DNA of 54,902 nt, taken from the NCBI GenBank assembly GCA_964390795.1, contig CAYMLQ010000004.1, forward strand, positions 1 to 54,902, given 5' to 3'. Below, piece after piece: positions 18,740 to 26,883 of this stretch (position 1 is the stretch's first letter; each line of letters begins with the position of its first letter). The position numbers and the translations under genes are program-made. The notes beneath the pieces were generated by a model. It did not search any database and had not been told where the DNA came from. It saw nothing but the letters and a program-made list of their open reading frames with translations. This DNA comes from CAYMLQ01 sp964390795 (lineage in GTDB: Bacteria > Verrucomicrobiota > Kiritimatiellia > RFP12 > UBA1067).

Positions 18740-18896
18740 TTCGAATTCCAGCAATTCTAAATTTGACTTGAGACAGCCTGAAGGCTGCACTACAAACGCC
18801 TCTTTCCGTATAAGAAACCGTTCGTAGTACAGGCTTTAGCCTGCATTCCCGTGGCTCAGAAGTCAAATTTGAATTGCCGTTCGAATTTTGGGGACA
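18740..18896. repeat. Imperfect palindromic element of about 157 bp
   Basis: Two arms of about 60 bp face each other. Outer parts are TTCGAATTCCAGCAATTC and GAATTGCCGTTCGAA. A middle part is AAATTTGACTT against AAGTCAAATTT. Inner parts are AGCCTGAAGGCTGCACTAC and GTAGTACAGGCTTTAGCCT. The inner arms are themselves small palindromes. No open frame lies inside. Confidence 0.75.
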
Positions 18897-18951
18897 CGGG
18901 TGCGATTCATTCGTGTTGACGCTCAGCGGCATGAAAATGGTTGGGTACACA

Positions 18952-18997
18952 GTTTGGAGTGCGGTGACAAGCGGTATCCCGCGCGGCACCGCTTTCC
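18952..18997 (-). repeat. Dispersed intergenic element E, copy 2 (inverted)
   Basis: It reads GTTTGGAGTGCGGTGACAAG to GCGGCACCGCTTTCC, the diverged reverse complement of the copies at 17902 and 19128. Confidence 0.75.
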
Positions 18998-19013
18998 GAA
19001 CCACGCAAACAAC

Positions 19014-19041
19014 GCGGCGGGTTCGGGGACCCCGCCCTACC
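19014..19041. repeat. 28-bp GC-rich dispersed repeat, copy 1
   Basis: GCGGCGGGTTCGGGGACCCC continuing to CGCCCTACC. It is an exact reverse complement of 28106-28133. The centre is palindromic (GGGGACCCC). Confidence 0.85.
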
Positions 19042-19058
19042 AACCCCGGCCGCACGTC

Positions 19059-19114
19059 GAACGTCGAACGCCGAACTCTGAACGCCGAACTCCGAACTCC
19101 GAACTCTGAAGTTA
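19059..19114. repeat. Period-7 tandem repeat, 8 units (GAACTCC family)
   Basis: GAACGTC, GAACGCC, GAACTCT, GAACGCC, GAACTCC, GAACTCC, GAACTCT, GAAGTTA with no indel. Confidence 0.9.
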
Positions 19115-19127
19115 CCGACAAAGGGAG

Positions 19128-19177
19128 GCGAGAAAGCGGCGTCGCGCGGAATACCGCTTGCCGCACGCACTCCATAC
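19128..19177 (+). repeat. Dispersed intergenic element E, copy 3
   Basis: GCGAGAAAGCGGCGTCGCGC to CGCACGCACTCCATAC; nearly identical to 17902-17950, differing at one position in the centre (GGATACC against GAATACC) and near the end. Confidence 0.85.
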
Positions 19178-19275
19178 CCCGCGTCTCTTGCCTGAATCTT
19201 TTCACCTTGCTGCCATTCCCTCCCTGACCCCTGTCTCCATTCCCACCCTGACCCCTGAACACTGAACTCTGCGCC

Positions 19276-20565
19276 CTACCCCCCTGCTCCTTCGCCGACC
19301 AGCTTCTGCATGAGCAGCAGCGTCTTGTACACGCCCATGATGACCGGCCCGATGACGGAACCCAGCAGGATGATCATGCCGGGGGTCATAAAATCAATCA
19401 TGCGTTTCAACGCGGCGCGCGCCCGAAGGCCATAGTACTCGGCGACCGGGCGCAGCATTTCAGCCAGATGCCCGCCCGCCTCGGCGGCGGTCACCATCTG
19501 CCGAACCAGCCCCGGAAAGACCGTCTCCGGCTCGATCGCGGTGGACAGCGAAAAGCCCCGTGCGATGATCCGCTCGCGCACGCGACCAATGGCGTCCTCG
19601 ATCAGCGGGTCGGAGGTCGTGCGGCGGATCAGTTCCAGCGACTCGCCGATCTTGATGCCGCTCTCCTGGTTGAGCGCCACGGACTCCAGAAAATCGACCA
19701 AGGCGAACTCCGCCCTCATTTTGCCGATGAAGGGCACCTTGCGGGCCCGCCGCGCGATCATCAGACGCGTGGGCTTGAACTGGTTTCCCAGGGCGACCAG
19801 CGCGATGAACACTCCGATCACAACGAACGGCGCGGCCATGTACTCCGGATGGGCCTTTAACGTAAACAAGAGCTGGATCGTGAGCGGCAACTGCATGAAC
19901 AGCTTCTTGTCTTTCATGATGTCGCTGCCGATGGCATCCTGCAAGGCCTCGGGCACCTTGATCGTAATCACCACGCAGACCACGATGAAGACCACGACCG
20001 CGACCATGGGATAGATGAGCGCGCTGATCGTCTCACGCTTGATCTCCGCCTTGCGCCGGAAAAGCACGGCCATCTTCTCCAGGCTCTTCGGCACCTCGCC
20101 GATCTTTTCGCCCGCCCGGATCGCCGAGGTCAGCGTAATCGGGAACGCCTTGCCCAGCGACTCCATGGAGGTCGAGAGCGCCTGACCCTTCTCGATCATC
20201 TCCACCACCACTGACAATTTCTTGCCCAGCCAAGGATTGGCCAGTTCGCCCGCCGCAAGCTTGACCGCGCGCAGGACGGGGACGCCCGCCGAGAGCAGCG
20301 CCCGCAGCACATCGCACAGCATCGCGAAGTCATCCGCGCTGGCTCCGAACTTTAAGGAGAGCTTCATGTGGCTCAGCTTGTTGAACGCAGCGCTGAACCA
20401 CCCCCCGGCGACGGCTTGGACATTGAGAACCGTGCCTCCTTGGGACTGGATCGTCGCATAGACGTCCTGTACGTCATTCGCCTTGATATGCGGCTGCGTC
20501 CCGCCCTTGCCGGTAAAGCAGGTCTTGCGCTCTTTATCGCGGTATGTGACTTCGTAGGTGGGCAT
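19276..20565 (-). CDS. pilC: Type IV pilus/type II secretion platform protein (PilC/GspF family)
   Basis: 429 residues, close to the usual 400-410. Two copies of the GspF cytoplasmic helical domain are visible. The first is at about 75-195 (FAMLCDVLRALLSAGVPVLRA, AIRAGEKIGEVPKSLEKMA). The second is at about 280-400 (LVDFLESVALNQESGIKIGE, VTAAEAGGHLAEML). Hydrophobic spans lie near 190-215, 240-265 and at the C-terminus (MIILLGSVIGPVIMGVYK), giving the expected three-span topology. This inner-membrane protein couples the ATPase to pilin extraction. No clear ribosome binding site precedes the ATG, and a 194-bp repeat-filled gap separates it from the ATPase gene, so it may rely on read-through from that gene. 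Confidence 0.92.
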   Translation of the reverse strand: MPTYEVTYRDKERKTCFTGKGGTQPHIKANDVQDVYATIQSQGGTVLNVQAVAGGWFSAAFNKLSHMKLSLKFGASADDFAMLCDVLRALLSAGVPVLRAVKLAAGELANPWLGKKLSVVVEMIEKGQALSTSMESLGKAFPITLTSAIRAGEKIGEVPKSLEKMAVLFRRKAEIKRETISALIYPMVAVVVFIVVCVVITIKVPEALQDAIGSDIMKDKKLFMQLPLTIQLLFTLKAHPEYMAAPFVVIGVFIALVALGNQFKPTRLMIARRARKVPFIGKMRAEFALVDFLESVALNQESGIKIGESLELIRRTTSDPLIEDAIGRVRERIIARGFSLSTAIEPETVFPGLVRQMVTAAEAGGHLAEMLRPVAEYYGLRARAALKRMIDFMTPGMIILLGSVIGPVIMGVYKTLLLMQKLVGEGAGG

Positions 20566-20577
20566 AGCGTGACTTTA

Positions 20578-20750
20578 GAAGTAAGAAGTAAGAGGTAAGA
20601 GGTAAGAGGTAAACAACTCAATTCGAACGCCGAACGTCGAACGTCCAACGCCGAACTCAGAAGTAGAAATCCGTTTGCTCCGCATTCTTTCGTTCATCCC
20701 ATTTTCTTAACTTCAGCGTTCGGCGTTCGACGTTCAGCGTTCGACGTTCT
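20578..20750. repeat. Three period-7 tracts inside the pilus gene cluster
   Basis: Tract 1 (20578-20612) is GAAGTAA x2 then GAGGTAA x3. Tract 2 (20625-20666) is GAACGCC/GAACGTC type. Tract 3 (20709-20750) is GCGTTCG/ACGTTCA type, inverted relative to tract 2, so the two could pair as a hairpin with a loop of about 43 nt. Tract 3 ends 9 bp from the ATPase stop codon. The array separates the ATPase and platform genes, which are normally adjacent. Confidence 0.88.
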
Positions 20751-20759
20751 CCCGACCCC

Positions 20760-22604
20760 TCACCCATCTCCCAGCTCCAGTTCTTCCACCTGGGAGATAT
20801 CGGTTTTGCCGGCCAGCAGCAGATCGATGCCGCAGTCCACCATGCTGCGGAGATTGCAGTGTTCGCGGGCCACGGCCAGAAGGTCGTCGCGCGTGAGGTT
20901 CTTTTGAATCGCGCCGCGCAGTTCCGGGCGCATCGGAATCACCTCCATCACCGCGCGCCGCCCCTTGTAGCCCATGCTCTCGCACCACGCGCAGCCGCCG
21001 TCTTTGTCCGACTCCCAGAGGCGCTTTCCCTGAAACCGGTCGAGGTACGGCTTCAGCCGGCTAGCCTCCACCTGGCGCAGGGTCTCCTCTTCGGAAAGCC
21101 GAAGGGCGCAGCCCGTCACATGCGAGGGCGGGTTCTCTCCGGGGCAGAGCAGGCGGATCAGGCGCTGGGCCTGGAAAAGGCGCACGGTCGAACCGATCAG
21201 GAAGCGGCTGACCCCAAGGTCGACGAGGCGCTCCACGCAGCCGATTGCGTCGTTGGTGTGAAGCGTCGAAAGGATCAAATGGCCGGTCAGCGAGGCCTGC
21301 ACCGCCACATTGGCGGTTTCGCCATCGCGGATTTCGCCCACCAACACGATGTCCGGGTCTTGGCGCAGAATGGAGCGCAGGGCATTCGCGAAGGTCAGGT
21401 CGGCCAGATCGTTGGTCTGAATCTGGGTCGCGCCGGGCACGGTGTATTCCACGGGGTCTTCGACGGTCACGATGTTCATCGTCTTCCCGTGCTTCTCAAG
21501 CAGATGGCGCAGGCTGGTGTTCAGCGTCGTGGTCTTGCCGCACCCCGTCGGGCCGGTCACCAGCACGATGCCGTTGCCGTAGCCCAGCGCCTCGACGAAG
21601 GTTTCATAGAGCGCAACCCCGTCGCTGCCCGGAGGGAAAACGCCGCGCAGCCCGCCCTCCCTCGAGTATTTATCCGCCTGCTTGCTTTTGTCGAGAAGAC
21701 GCAGCACCACCTTCTCGCCGTAGATGGTGGGGATCGAGGAGAAGCGCACGTCCACCTCATAGCGCTTCCCGTTGAGGTTACGGGCCAGCTTGATTTTGCC
21801 GTCCAGCGCGCGACGCTGCTCGGTGATATCGACATCGGCCTGCACCTTGAGCCAGGAGGTCACCTGGCGCAGCAGCGACGTCTTGACAAACGGCTCGGAC
21901 TCGATGAGCCGCCCATCGAGGCGCAGGCGGATGCGGCCGCCGCCCTCGACCGGCTCGACGTGGATATCGGTCGCGCCGCGGTTGATGGCGTTGCGCAGCC
22001 AACCCTGGCCGCGTTCGACCGCGGCGCGGTCGATCTCGGGCACAGGCTTGGCGTCGATAAGGGTGACCGTCCCCTCGTCCCGCAGATTGTCGCTGGAGTC
22101 GAAGACATCGCCGATCCGCTCCTTGATGTAGAGTTCGTCGATAGCGATATCGACCACGGCGCGCGAGACGCAGAGAAAGACCAGTTCGTGTCCGTGAAGC
22201 ACGTCCTCCTCCAACAGAACCTTCACATCCGCAATCACCCTGGGGGACAGCGTGGGCGCATCGTTACTCTTCGGGCGGTACGGACCAAACGGCTTGAAGC
22301 CGTCAGCCTTGTCTCCCTCTTCGACGGCTGCCAGCACCCAGACCGACGCACCGGACTCCTCGTCGTTTCCCCTTCCGATCGGCAGACACCCCGCCGTCTG
22401 CCAGGCGGACACATGGTCGATAAAGCCTTGGATAAAGTCATAATCCATCTTGCCGGCGAGCACGCCCCCGTTGAGGAGCTTGGCGTTCTGCTCCTCATAC
22501 TCCCTGAGCTTGGACTTGGCGGTGTTTGACCGCTTCATCCTTGCATATCGGGCCGTCACGTCAAAGACGGCGGGGCTGATCATGACTCTTCTAAAGACCG
22601 GCAT
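20760..22604 (-). CDS. pilB: Type IV pilus/type II secretion assembly ATPase (PilB/GspE family)
   Basis: This hexameric motor powers pilin polymerisation at the cytoplasmic face. ATG at 22604 is chosen because GGGAG lies 6 nt upstream; an overlapping TTG at 22607 is less likely. Visible motifs: ATDIHVEPVEGGGRIRLRLDG (about 215), Walker A GPTGCGKTTT (about 350), Asp box VEDPVEYTVPG, Walker B DPDIVLVGEIRDGETA and His box LSTLHTNDA. The C-terminal metal site is degenerate: GCAWCESMGYKGR keeps the second CxxC, but the first pair is C-x12-C (LCPGENPPSHVTGC). The first 150 residues do not look like a standard MshE-N domain. Length 614 aa is normal. The upstream gene ends 27 nt before it. The family assignment is firm; pilus and secretion types cannot be told apart by sequence alone. 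Confidence 0.95.
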   Translation of the reverse strand: MPVFRRVMISPAVFDVTARYARMKRSNTAKSKLREYEEQNAKLLNGGVLAGKMDYDFIQGFIDHVSAWQTAGCLPIGRGNDEESGASVWVLAAVEEGDKADGFKPFGPYRPKSNDAPTLSPRVIADVKVLLEEDVLHGHELVFLCVSRAVVDIAIDELYIKERIGDVFDSSDNLRDEGTVTLIDAKPVPEIDRAAVERGQGWLRNAINRGATDIHVEPVEGGGRIRLRLDGRLIESEPFVKTSLLRQVTSWLKVQADVDITEQRRALDGKIKLARNLNGKRYEVDVRFSSIPTIYGEKVVLRLLDKSKQADKYSREGGLRGVFPPGSDGVALYETFVEALGYGNGIVLVTGPTGCGKTTTLNTSLRHLLEKHGKTMNIVTVEDPVEYTVPGATQIQTNDLADLTFANALRSILRQDPDIVLVGEIRDGETANVAVQASLTGHLILSTLHTNDAIGCVERLVDLGVSRFLIGSTVRLFQAQRLIRLLCPGENPPSHVTGCALRLSEEETLRQVEASRLKPYLDRFQGKRLWESDKDGGCAWCESMGYKGRRAVMEVIPMRPELRGAIQKNLTRDDLLAVAREHCNLRSMVDCGIDLLLAGKTDISQVEELELGDG

Positions 22605-22631
22605 CAAGGACTCCCATTCCGTCGGGCGATG

Positions 22632-23483
22632 TCACTGAGTGACCAGCACGCAGGCCAGTTCGGCGTAGGCGTCATTGTTTCTCACCACAAAAACCACGCC
22701 GTTCATCCACAGCTCTTTCACGCTGAACGTCGTTCCCGTGGCCTGGTATTTCAGGGAATCGTTCTTGCCGAGGGTGGCGCCATTGCCTAAGCGGACGCGG
22801 GCGGGCACGTAGTCGGGACGGAGAAACTTGCGGTCCAGCTCGATCAGCGCCACATTCGGCCAAACAATATCATCCGGCAGCTTAGCCAACGTCGCGCTGT
22901 CCGCTCCGGGCGGAAGCACGCGCATCCAGACGCACTGGTTTCCGATTGCCAAGAGGGAATAGACACACTTGCCCTCGGTGCCGGAGGCCAGGCGATCTCC
23001 CGCGCGGACATTGTGTCCGGATACGATCGCCGTCCACCGGCCCTGAAGATCCTGATAGGCGCCTTGCACGCGAAGAGGCCAGAGGGAAGCCGCTCTATTA
23101 CGCTGTTCCTCTTCCTCTTTTCTACGCTTTTCCTCTTCCAGCCGCTTAGCCTTTTCCTCTTCAGTTTCTGTCACTATTTCTTCAGGCTGCTTGTTCGTTA
23201 CGATCATCAACCCCTGGGGAACCTTACGCTGCGTGAAACTCTCTGAAAAGACGCCGAATTCTTTTGCTGAAAAGGCGGGGGGCTGGGCGTGCGCGGCGGC
23301 GACCGGCCCGCTCTTGCGTTTAAAAAAACTGAAGATCGAGGGGGCCGGTTTAGCCTTCTTGAGTCCCACAAGTTCGCGTGCCTCGGGGTTGAAAAACAGG
23401 TTCCAAGCGATCAGCACGACAAACACCGGCAAGGCGTACAGGAACTTCTTGCCGCCGGACTGAGATTGGGAATGTTCGGACAT
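22632..23483 (-). CDS. Single-span inner-membrane protein in the PilP/GspC position
   Basis: 283 residues. A cytoplasmic N-terminus (MSEHSQSQSGGKK) is followed by one transmembrane helix (FLYALPVFVVLIAWNLFF, about 14-31) and a linker. A strongly charged coiled-coil segment follows (about 105-130, rich in EEEKAKRLEEEKRRKEEEE), then a beta-rich C-terminal domain of about 140 residues. This layout (anchor, linker, small periplasmic beta domain) is that of PilP or GspC, which link the inner-membrane complex to the secretin. I see no signature that proves homology; position between the PilN/O-like gene and the ATPase is the main argument. Akkermansia-type pilus accessory proteins (the Amuc_1099/1102 group) are an alternative. 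AAGGA lies 7 nt before the ATG, and 27-nt gaps on each side support an operon. Confidence 0.72.
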   Translation of the reverse strand: MSEHSQSQSGGKKFLYALPVFVVLIAWNLFFNPEARELVGLKKAKPAPSIFSFFKRKSGPVAAAHAQPPAFSAKEFGVFSESFTQRKVPQGLMIVTNKQPEEIVTETEEEKAKRLEEEKRRKEEEEQRNRAASLWPLRVQGAYQDLQGRWTAIVSGHNVRAGDRLASGTEGKCVYSLLAIGNQCVWMRVLPPGADSATLAKLPDDIVWPNVALIELDRKFLRPDYVPARVRLGNGATLGKNDSLKYQATGTTFSVKELWMNGVVFVVRNNDAYAELACVLVTQ

Positions 23484-23510
23484 GAGCGATTCCTTGTGGA
23501 GCTGAGGGGA

Positions 23511-25091
23511 TCAGGGATGCCGGGACGTGGGGGCCGACTTTGAAGGGGCAGGCTTTGAAGGCGTGGGCTTTGAAGGGTCGGCAGAGACTTGGGCAACCGC
23601 CCCGATCCAGCAGGGCACGCGGCCTTCGACGGTGACTTTCTCAAGTCTGGCCCAGCGGCGGTCAGGCTCGTCTTGCGTTTTGTCAAAATCAACGGTCACC
23701 GCCGTCACCCACGTTCCCGCGGGGTTTGTCTCGACATTCATGAGCACCGTCCCAAGTTCTTCAAAGGAGAGCCAGGGCACCTGTCCTTTTTTGGCCTGCG
23801 GATCGCTCTTCTCGTCGAAAGCAGCACGCCACAGGGGAAACGCCACGCGCGAAGTCTTGTCCTTCTTATCCAGCGCCGCAGGAAGCGCCTCTTTGGGAAC
23901 CAGTTCTTTCCTCACCGTCAGATTAGGCATCAGAACGTCCTCCCAAAACTTTTTTTCATTTTCGATATGCTGGCTTTGGACGCCGTTCGTCATGGCATTC
24001 AGGTAGGCCAAATTCCGGCTCTGTATCGTCAAGAACGCCTGTTTGCGGGGCAAGACGCCTTCACCCAGCCACACGACGAGGTTGGCAATCGACGTGTCCA
24101 GCGCGGGGTTATCCAGCTCTGCCACCCGCCGCCATGGCCACTTTTCTTGCGCCAGCGCGTTCCACGCGTGTTCAAAAGCGGCAACGCCGCCCGGCGTTTT
24201 CGCCCCAAGCGCCTCCCGGACCGCACGCGAGACCGCCAGCGGGTTCACAGCGGTTTCCGAGATTGCCTTGATCCGCTCATAGCCGTCGCCCAGCGCCTTC
24301 TTATTTTCGGACAGCATGCGGTTGAGGAGATCCTCTACCTTTTCTTTCTTGCCGGACGCCATCGCAAGCTTGCACTGGCCCACTTTCGTATGCCATGTTT
24401 TCGCCTCCGCCAGCCGCTTCTCAAGCTCTGGCGGCGGCGACTTAAAGGCCAGAGGCTTCCCGTTGGCGAACGCCGCCGTCAGGGTCGCCTTCAGCCGCTC
24501 ATCCTCCGCTCCCGGCACCGGTTTTGCCCATTCGAACGTCAGCGCGTGCGGCGCCAGCGGGAAGATTTGGGCGGTGACGGCATTGGTGATGCTAGCAACC
24601 ACATTGGTGACCTGTTTCGCCACCATCTCAGCCAAACGAGCGCAGTGGGCCACCTTCTCGCGCTCCGGCAGAGAGGCCTCACCGGTCAGCACGATGCTGC
24701 CCTCACGGCGGATCTCCAAGCGCTCCGGCAGGAACGCGTACGGGCAACCATCGGAAGAGGGCTGCGCGCCCATCTGCGCCAACCCCTCGAGCGCCCGAAG
24801 CATGTCCGCCGGGGCGAGCTGGTCTTCCTGTTCGACGTACGTGCGGACCTCCTGCCAGCCAGCCTCGGCCTGTTTCCAATCCTGCAGCGTCTGGGTGACC
24901 TGCGTGACGTGCGTCTGATAGGCGTCCAGACGCGGCGCGAGCACGGGTTTCTTGGATTCCTCGTACAGATAAAAGCCGAAGATTCCCGCCCCCGTCAACA
25001 GGCACAAAATCAGAAAGCAGACGAGCCAACGGATCTTGTTGATACCCTCGATCCGCTCGGTCGAGAAGTTGATCTGATAGAACAAAGCCAT
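23511..25091 (-). CDS. Single-span coiled-coil protein in the PilN/PilO position (526 aa)
   Basis: ATG at 25091 is preferred: CGGAG lies 9 nt upstream and it starts 5 nt after the PilM-like stop codon. An ORF start 20 codons earlier would overlap that gene. The protein begins MALFYQINFSTERIEGINK. It has one transmembrane helix (about 20-42, WLVCFLILCLLTGAGIFGFY), then a long helical periplasmic region, two more helical stretches (about 215-270) and a beta-rich end. The C-terminal 20 residues are low-complexity Lys/Pro/Ser. PilN and PilO are each about 200 aa; one 526-aa protein in their place suggests a fusion or an Akkermansia Amuc_1100-like pilus protein. It is expected to bind the PilM-like protein at the membrane. 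The family call rests on layout and position, not on a recognised motif. Confidence 0.72.
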   Translation of the reverse strand: MALFYQINFSTERIEGINKIRWLVCFLILCLLTGAGIFGFYLYEESKKPVLAPRLDAYQTHVTQVTQTLQDWKQAEAGWQEVRTYVEQEDQLAPADMLRALEGLAQMGAQPSSDGCPYAFLPERLEIRREGSIVLTGEASLPEREKVAHCARLAEMVAKQVTNVVASITNAVTAQIFPLAPHALTFEWAKPVPGAEDERLKATLTAAFANGKPLAFKSPPPELEKRLAEAKTWHTKVGQCKLAMASGKKEKVEDLLNRMLSENKKALGDGYERIKAISETAVNPLAVSRAVREALGAKTPGGVAAFEHAWNALAQEKWPWRRVAELDNPALDTSIANLVVWLGEGVLPRKQAFLTIQSRNLAYLNAMTNGVQSQHIENEKKFWEDVLMPNLTVRKELVPKEALPAALDKKDKTSRVAFPLWRAAFDEKSDPQAKKGQVPWLSFEELGTVLMNVETNPAGTWVTAVTVDFDKTQDEPDRRWARLEKVTVEGRVPCWIGAVAQVSADPSKPTPSKPAPSKSAPTSRHP

Positions 25092-25095
25092 AGTC

Positions 25096-26010
25096 TCAAA
25101 CTCCGTGAAGAGCCAGTCCCAAAGCGGAAAAGGCCAGCGCGCGATGCTCAAGGACCGCCTTCTCGACCGTTCCAGAGGCGAAGGTCACCGCCTCGCCCCA
25201 CGGAACTGACCAAAACTCGAGCGAATCGTCTTTGAACGCATCCTCCTGTCCGGCGGGTAATGGCTCCGGTCCCATGACATACGCTTTCACGCGATCCGTA
25301 TGGGTCAGCCGGTATTTCTGCGCGAAATCGCCACCCCACGCGCCCAGATGATCGAGCAATCCCTCAAACCCGCCCACAACCCACGGGCTCGATCCGCTGT
25401 CCATAAAGGCTTTTCCCTGCAGGTAACAGAACAGATCCGAATCCGCCGCACGATGGGCCAGCAGACGGTGTACCGGCTCTGCGGCGTCGGCCGCAGGATG
25501 AAGCGCCAAGAACAAATTGACAAGCGCCGCATGGACCGACCCCACACAAGGGTTCAGCACGCCACTTCCAGACCATATGGCCAGCGTTTTTTTGAATGCC
25601 GCCCTCGGCACGGAGGCGCCCACGATGTGCGCCTTCTTACCTTCCAGCATAAAACGCGTGTGCGTCCGGATATATTCTCCCGATTTGTTCGTCTCTGCCG
25701 CCCGTAACTGCGCTTCGACCGCATCATTCAGACGGTTTCCGCGTATGCGTCCGTCCGCATCATCGATCGCGCAGACCTTGATATCGCTGCGCTCGCTGTC
25801 CGAAGCGAGATCCAACGGCACCCAGAACGGCTTGCGCCCCAGCTTACCTGCAAGCCGCAGGACGAACCCTTTGTCGTCCAACCGCCCGTACCACGCGTCA
25901 TCCACGCTCAGACGGCGATCCGACACATGATACCTCATGCACACGGCTAGGCAGTCGCCGCCCGAGACCGCGCAGCCATACCCGCGCTTGCTCCATCCTT
26001 TGCCCGCCAT
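25096..26010 (-). CDS. PilM-like actin-fold protein of the pilus assembly complex (divergent)
   Basis: 304 residues, no signal peptide or membrane span, so cytoplasmic. It sits first in a row that runs single-span protein, single-span protein, ATPase, platform, as pilM does before pilN-pilO-pilP. The N-terminus (YGCAVSGGDCLAVCMRYH) could be the first actin-fold beta hairpin, and the C-terminus ends AFSALGLALHGV, like the terminal helix of PilM/FtsA-type proteins. The ATP-binding Gly motifs are not obvious, so nucleotide binding is doubtful. AAGGGG lies 6-8 nt before the ATG. Akkermansia carries a PilM-like protein (Amuc_1101) in a comparable cluster. Homology here is an inference to be tested by profile search. 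Confidence 0.6.
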   Translation of the reverse strand: MAGKGWSKRGYGCAVSGGDCLAVCMRYHVSDRRLSVDDAWYGRLDDKGFVLRLAGKLGRKPFWVPLDLASDSERSDIKVCAIDDADGRIRGNRLNDAVEAQLRAAETNKSGEYIRTHTRFMLEGKKAHIVGASVPRAAFKKTLAIWSGSGVLNPCVGSVHAALVNLFLALHPAADAAEPVHRLLAHRAADSDLFCYLQGKAFMDSGSSPWVVGGFEGLLDHLGAWGGDFAQKYRLTHTDRVKAYVMGPEPLPAGQEDAFKDDSLEFWSVPWGEAVTFASGTVEKAVLEHRALAFSALGLALHGV

Positions 26011-26025
26011 GATGTCCCCTTGTTA

Positions 26026-26089
26026 AGAGTCAGAAGTCAGAAGTCAGAAGTCAGAAATCAGAGGTCAGAGGTCAGTGGTCAGTCGGTCA
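26026..26089. repeat. Period-7 tandem repeat overlapping a response regulator stop codon
   Basis: Units GAAGTCA x3, GAAATCA, GAGGTCA x2, GTGGTCA, then two 7-8-bp variants GTCGGTCA. The stop codon of the response regulator (26087-26089) lies in the last units. The tract fills the gap to the PilM-like gene. Confidence 0.9.
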
Positions 26090-26716
26090 GTCGGCCTCGA
26101 CCGGCACCAGCCCCGCCAGCGAGATCAATTGCATCACCGACCGGGCGCCCAGCTTCTCCTTCGCCCGCTGGACGTGCGTCGCCACCGTCGAAGGCGAAAT
26201 CCCGATCTCGCACGCCGTCTCTTTCTGCGACAGCCCGTTCGCCAGACACCGGATGACATGCGCCTCGCCGTGCGAGAGCGTCTTCTGCGCCCCCCCGGCA
26301 TCGGACTCGGCATCGCCCGCCTCCCCCGCCTGCATGGCTTTGTGAATCGCGGCCTTCAACACCTCGACGTCCGCGCCTTTCGCCACATACCCGTGGACGC
26401 CGAGGCCCTCCGCGTGCTGCCGGTAGAACTCGCCGTCATAGGTCGAAAACACGATGATCTTCACGCGGGGCTGCAACTCCTTCGCACGCGGCACAAACGC
26501 GAAGCCGGACTCGCCGCCGCCCAGCTGCAAGTCCAGCAGAACCACGTCCGGCGCGTGACGCACCAACTCTTCCTCGGCCTCCCGCAAGCACCCCGCCATC
26601 CCCACGACCTGCAACAGCGGGTCATCGTCCAACAGGCGGGCCAGGCCTACGATCATGCAGCGATGATCATCAACCAGCAGCAAACGCACGGCCTGCCGCT
26701 CAACATTGGTTTTCAT
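26087..26716 (-). CDS. LuxR/NarL-family response regulator
   Basis: 209 residues. The receiver domain (about 10-125) has the acidic pair D16-D17, phospho-acceptor D62 (VVLLDLQL), T92 (VFSTYDGE) and K113 (GYVAKG). A LuxR-type helix-turn-helix follows (about 145-203: LSHGEAHVIRCLANGLSQKE, IGISPSTVATHVQRAKEKLG). Both domains look intact, so it should be a phosphorylation-controlled DNA-binding regulator. No histidine kinase gene is near. It lies 76 nt before the PilM-like gene on the same strand and may be the first gene of the pilus operon, controlling it. The ATG has a G-rich stretch (GGGGGGGTG) about 8 nt upstream. A candidate promoter and a divergent AraC-type gene lie upstream. Confidence 0.92.
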   Translation of the reverse strand: MKTNVERQAVRLLLVDDHRCMIVGLARLLDDDPLLQVVGMAGCLREAEEELVRHAPDVVLLDLQLGGGESGFAFVPRAKELQPRVKIIVFSTYDGEFYRQHAEGLGVHGYVAKGADVEVLKAAIHKAMQAGEAGDAESDAGGAQKTLSHGEAHVIRCLANGLSQKETACEIGISPSTVATHVQRAKEKLGARSVMQLISLAGLVPVEAD

Positions 26717-26854
26717 CGACGTTCACCCCCCCACGCCCCCCCCATGCTCCACTTAGGCATGCTTTCGCACGACCGCTTGGCGTTCACCCCAGCCGTACAG
26801 GAAACAGGAAGTCAGCTAACCATTCATACGGTGGAAAATGGAAAGCACGGCGTT

Positions 26855-26883
26855 ATAATGTCATTTTAATGTAGAATCTTCAA
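26855..26883 (-). promoter_or_regulatory. Candidate sigma-70 promoter for the response regulator/pilus operon
   Basis: On the minus strand, TTGAAG (26883-26878), a 17-nt spacer and CATTAT (26860-26855). Each hexamer matches the consensus at 4 of 6 positions. It lies about 140 nt upstream of the response regulator ATG. Confidence 0.4.

Larger units (their letters stand above)
18426..19275. other. Gene-free gap of 850 bp made largely of dispersed repeats
   Basis: I see no supportable gene on either strand. The gap contains period-7 tracts (18455-18482, 19059-19114), a pair of 26-bp inverted arms (18543-18673), a palindromic element of about 157 bp (18740-18896), two copies of element E (18952-18997, 19128-19177) and a GC-rich 28-mer (19014-19041) found again at 28106. 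Short open frames here only read through the repeats. Confidence 0.75.

Noticed and set aside
20578..20750. CRISPR-like array from the regular repeats between pilB and pilC
   Set aside because: The repeats are contiguous 7-bp units without unique spacers, and no cas gene is present.
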